Positions 22,682 through 23,427 of a stretch of 23,427 nt of DNA are shown one piece after another. The DNA lies in assembly GCA_035296705.1 (NCBI GenBank), contig DATHAL010000039.1, positions 1-23,427 of the forward strand, given 5' to 3'. The notes beneath the pieces are model-generated. The model was not told the DNA's origin, made no database searches, and saw only the letters and a program-made list of their open reading frames with translations. Within the stretch, counting starts at the first letter, position 1. Every line of letters starts with the position of its first letter. The translations under genes and the position numbers were made by a program. The stretch is from WHSW01 sp035296705. GTDB taxonomy: Bacteria; Actinomycetota; Thermoleophilia; Solirubrobacterales; 70-9.

Positions 22682-23427
22682 CACGCCTCGATCAAGCGCG
22701 AGTAGTCCGCAACCGTGTTCTCCCAGCGCAGGCCCTCGCGGACGCGCTCGACGCCCGCCCTGAGCGCCGCGAGCTCCTGCGGATCGGTGGTTCGCTCGAT
22801 CGCCGAGGCGAGGCCGCGCACGCTGGGCACGTACGCGGGGATTCCGGAGCTCGCCCGCCCCCGGCGCCGGCCCTTCACCAGCAGGCCGTTCTCGCCGTCG
22901 CGGATCACCTCGTTCATAGGCGGGCTGTCGTTCGTGATCACCGGCAGCCCGAGCGCCATCGACTCGTACAGATGAAGGCCGAGCCCCTCCCAGCGGCTCG
23001 GCGCGACGCAGACGTCGGCGGAGGCGAAGAGGCGCAGGTGGTCGTCGGTCGGTAGGTCCTCGAGGACGACTTCGACCCGCGGGTCGCGCCGCGCCGCGTG
23101 CTCGAGCAGCTCAGTGCTCCGTTCGACCTGGCCCTTGACCACGAGTGCGAGCTCCACGTTCGGGACGCGCCGGAACGACCTCAGGAGCTGCGCCAGCGGC
23201 TTGCGCTTGCTGAGGAAGCCCGCGGGATAAAAAAAGCGCCTCGCGCCGGCCTCATCGCGCGCGACCGCGCCATAGGGCAGCAGCTCCGGGTGGATCCCCC
23301 AGCGCACCCGGGGGCTCGAGATGCCCATCGAGGCGTAGCGCTCCTGCTCGCAGGCGGTGAGCGAGTAGATCGTCTGGAGCGCTCGCTTTGCCGGCTCGAC
23401 GTCCGCCCTCGAGAACTGCTCCCAGAC
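22678..23427 (-). CDS. GT-B fold glycosyltransferase, GT4-like (GT3), 5' end outside window
   Basis: C-terminal 249 residues of a glycosyltransferase entering from the right edge; the N-terminal Rossmann half is outside. The visible part begins VWEQFSRADVEP, aligning with the FVWEHF region of the two glycosyltransferases at 4821-7003. It continues through IYSLTACEQERYASMG, WGIHPELL, GFLSKRKP and the donor site SRWEGLGLHLYE (E-x7-E), then NDSPPMNEV. It is therefore a third member of the same family, about 15 kb away and less similar than GT1 and GT2 are to each other (His replaces Pro in the donor loop). The sugar and acceptor are unknown. Its stop overlaps the stop of the convergent membrane-protein gene. 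Confidence 0.88.
   Translation of the reverse strand, partial: VWEQFSRADVEPAKRALQTIYSLTACEQERYASMGISSPRVRWGIHPELLPYGAVARDEAGARRFFYPAGFLSKRKPLAQLLRSFRRVPNVELALVVKGQVERSTELLEHAARRDPRVEVVLEDLPTDDHLRLFASADVCVAPSRWEGLGLHLYESMALGLPVITNDSPPMNEVIRDGENGLLVKGRRRGRASSGIPAYVPSVRGLASAIERTTDPQELAALRAGVERVREGLRWENTVADYSRLIEAC

Noticed and set aside
1..23427. tRNA, rRNA, CRISPR, insertion sequence, phage or toxin-antitoxin genes
   Set aside because: Intergenic gaps are almost all under 120 bp and filled by gene starts; no cloverleaf, spaced repeat, transposase or terminal inverted repeats were found.

Overview
The window is very GC-rich DNA densely packed with genes, with many GTG starts, few Shine-Dalgarno sequences and short or negative intergenic gaps. 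A separate PurS plus PurQ plus PurL set, a CsoR copper sensor, and the sequence style fit a high-GC Gram-positive bacterium, probably a deep-branching actinobacterium of the Thermoleophilia/Solirubrobacterales type. The lineage is an inference from gene content and composition; no rRNA is present to settle it.

Layout. (1) 1-1371, minus: the N-terminal part of purL, running off the left edge. (2) 1460-3823: two secreted eight-cysteine paralogues of unknown function, arranged tail to tail with 2 bp or so between their stops. (3) 3795-9975, minus: a tight run of four PAPS-type sulfotransferases and two sister GT-B glycosyltransferases. Its first gene overlaps purQ by 4 bp and its last overlaps one of the secreted paralogues. 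(4) 9972-12861, minus: purQ, purS, a fifth and more divergent sulfotransferase, and purC. (5) 12873-14756, minus: a class B penicillin-binding protein. (6) 14818-17879, plus: an MBL-like protein, then csoR with a clear operator, a cytochrome P450 3 bp behind it, and a secreted trypsin-like protease. (7) 17876-21290, minus: purB, purE, purD and a GYD-domain protein, transcribed as GYD-purD-purE-purB. (8) 21407-22681, plus: a METTL7-like methyltransferase and a two-helix membrane protein with a cytoplasmic alpha/beta domain. (9) 22678-23427, minus: a third glycosyltransferase of the same type as the two in region 3, cut by the right edge.

How the genes fit together. The purine genes purD, purE, purB, purC, purS, purQ and purL supply most of the steps from phosphoribosylamine to AMP. 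The usual purS-purQ-purL continuity is broken by about 8.6 kb of sulfotransferase, glycosyltransferase and secreted-protein genes that appear co-transcribed with, and translationally coupled to, purQ. The reasonable inference is a surface-glycan or glycolipid sulfation module lodged in a purine operon. Its chemistry and acceptor are unknown. The csoR-P450-protease run is a second unusual association, because csoR normally sits with copper export genes.

No rRNA, tRNA, CRISPR array, insertion sequence, phage gene or replication origin was seen, and no gene-free stretch exceeds about 120 bp.
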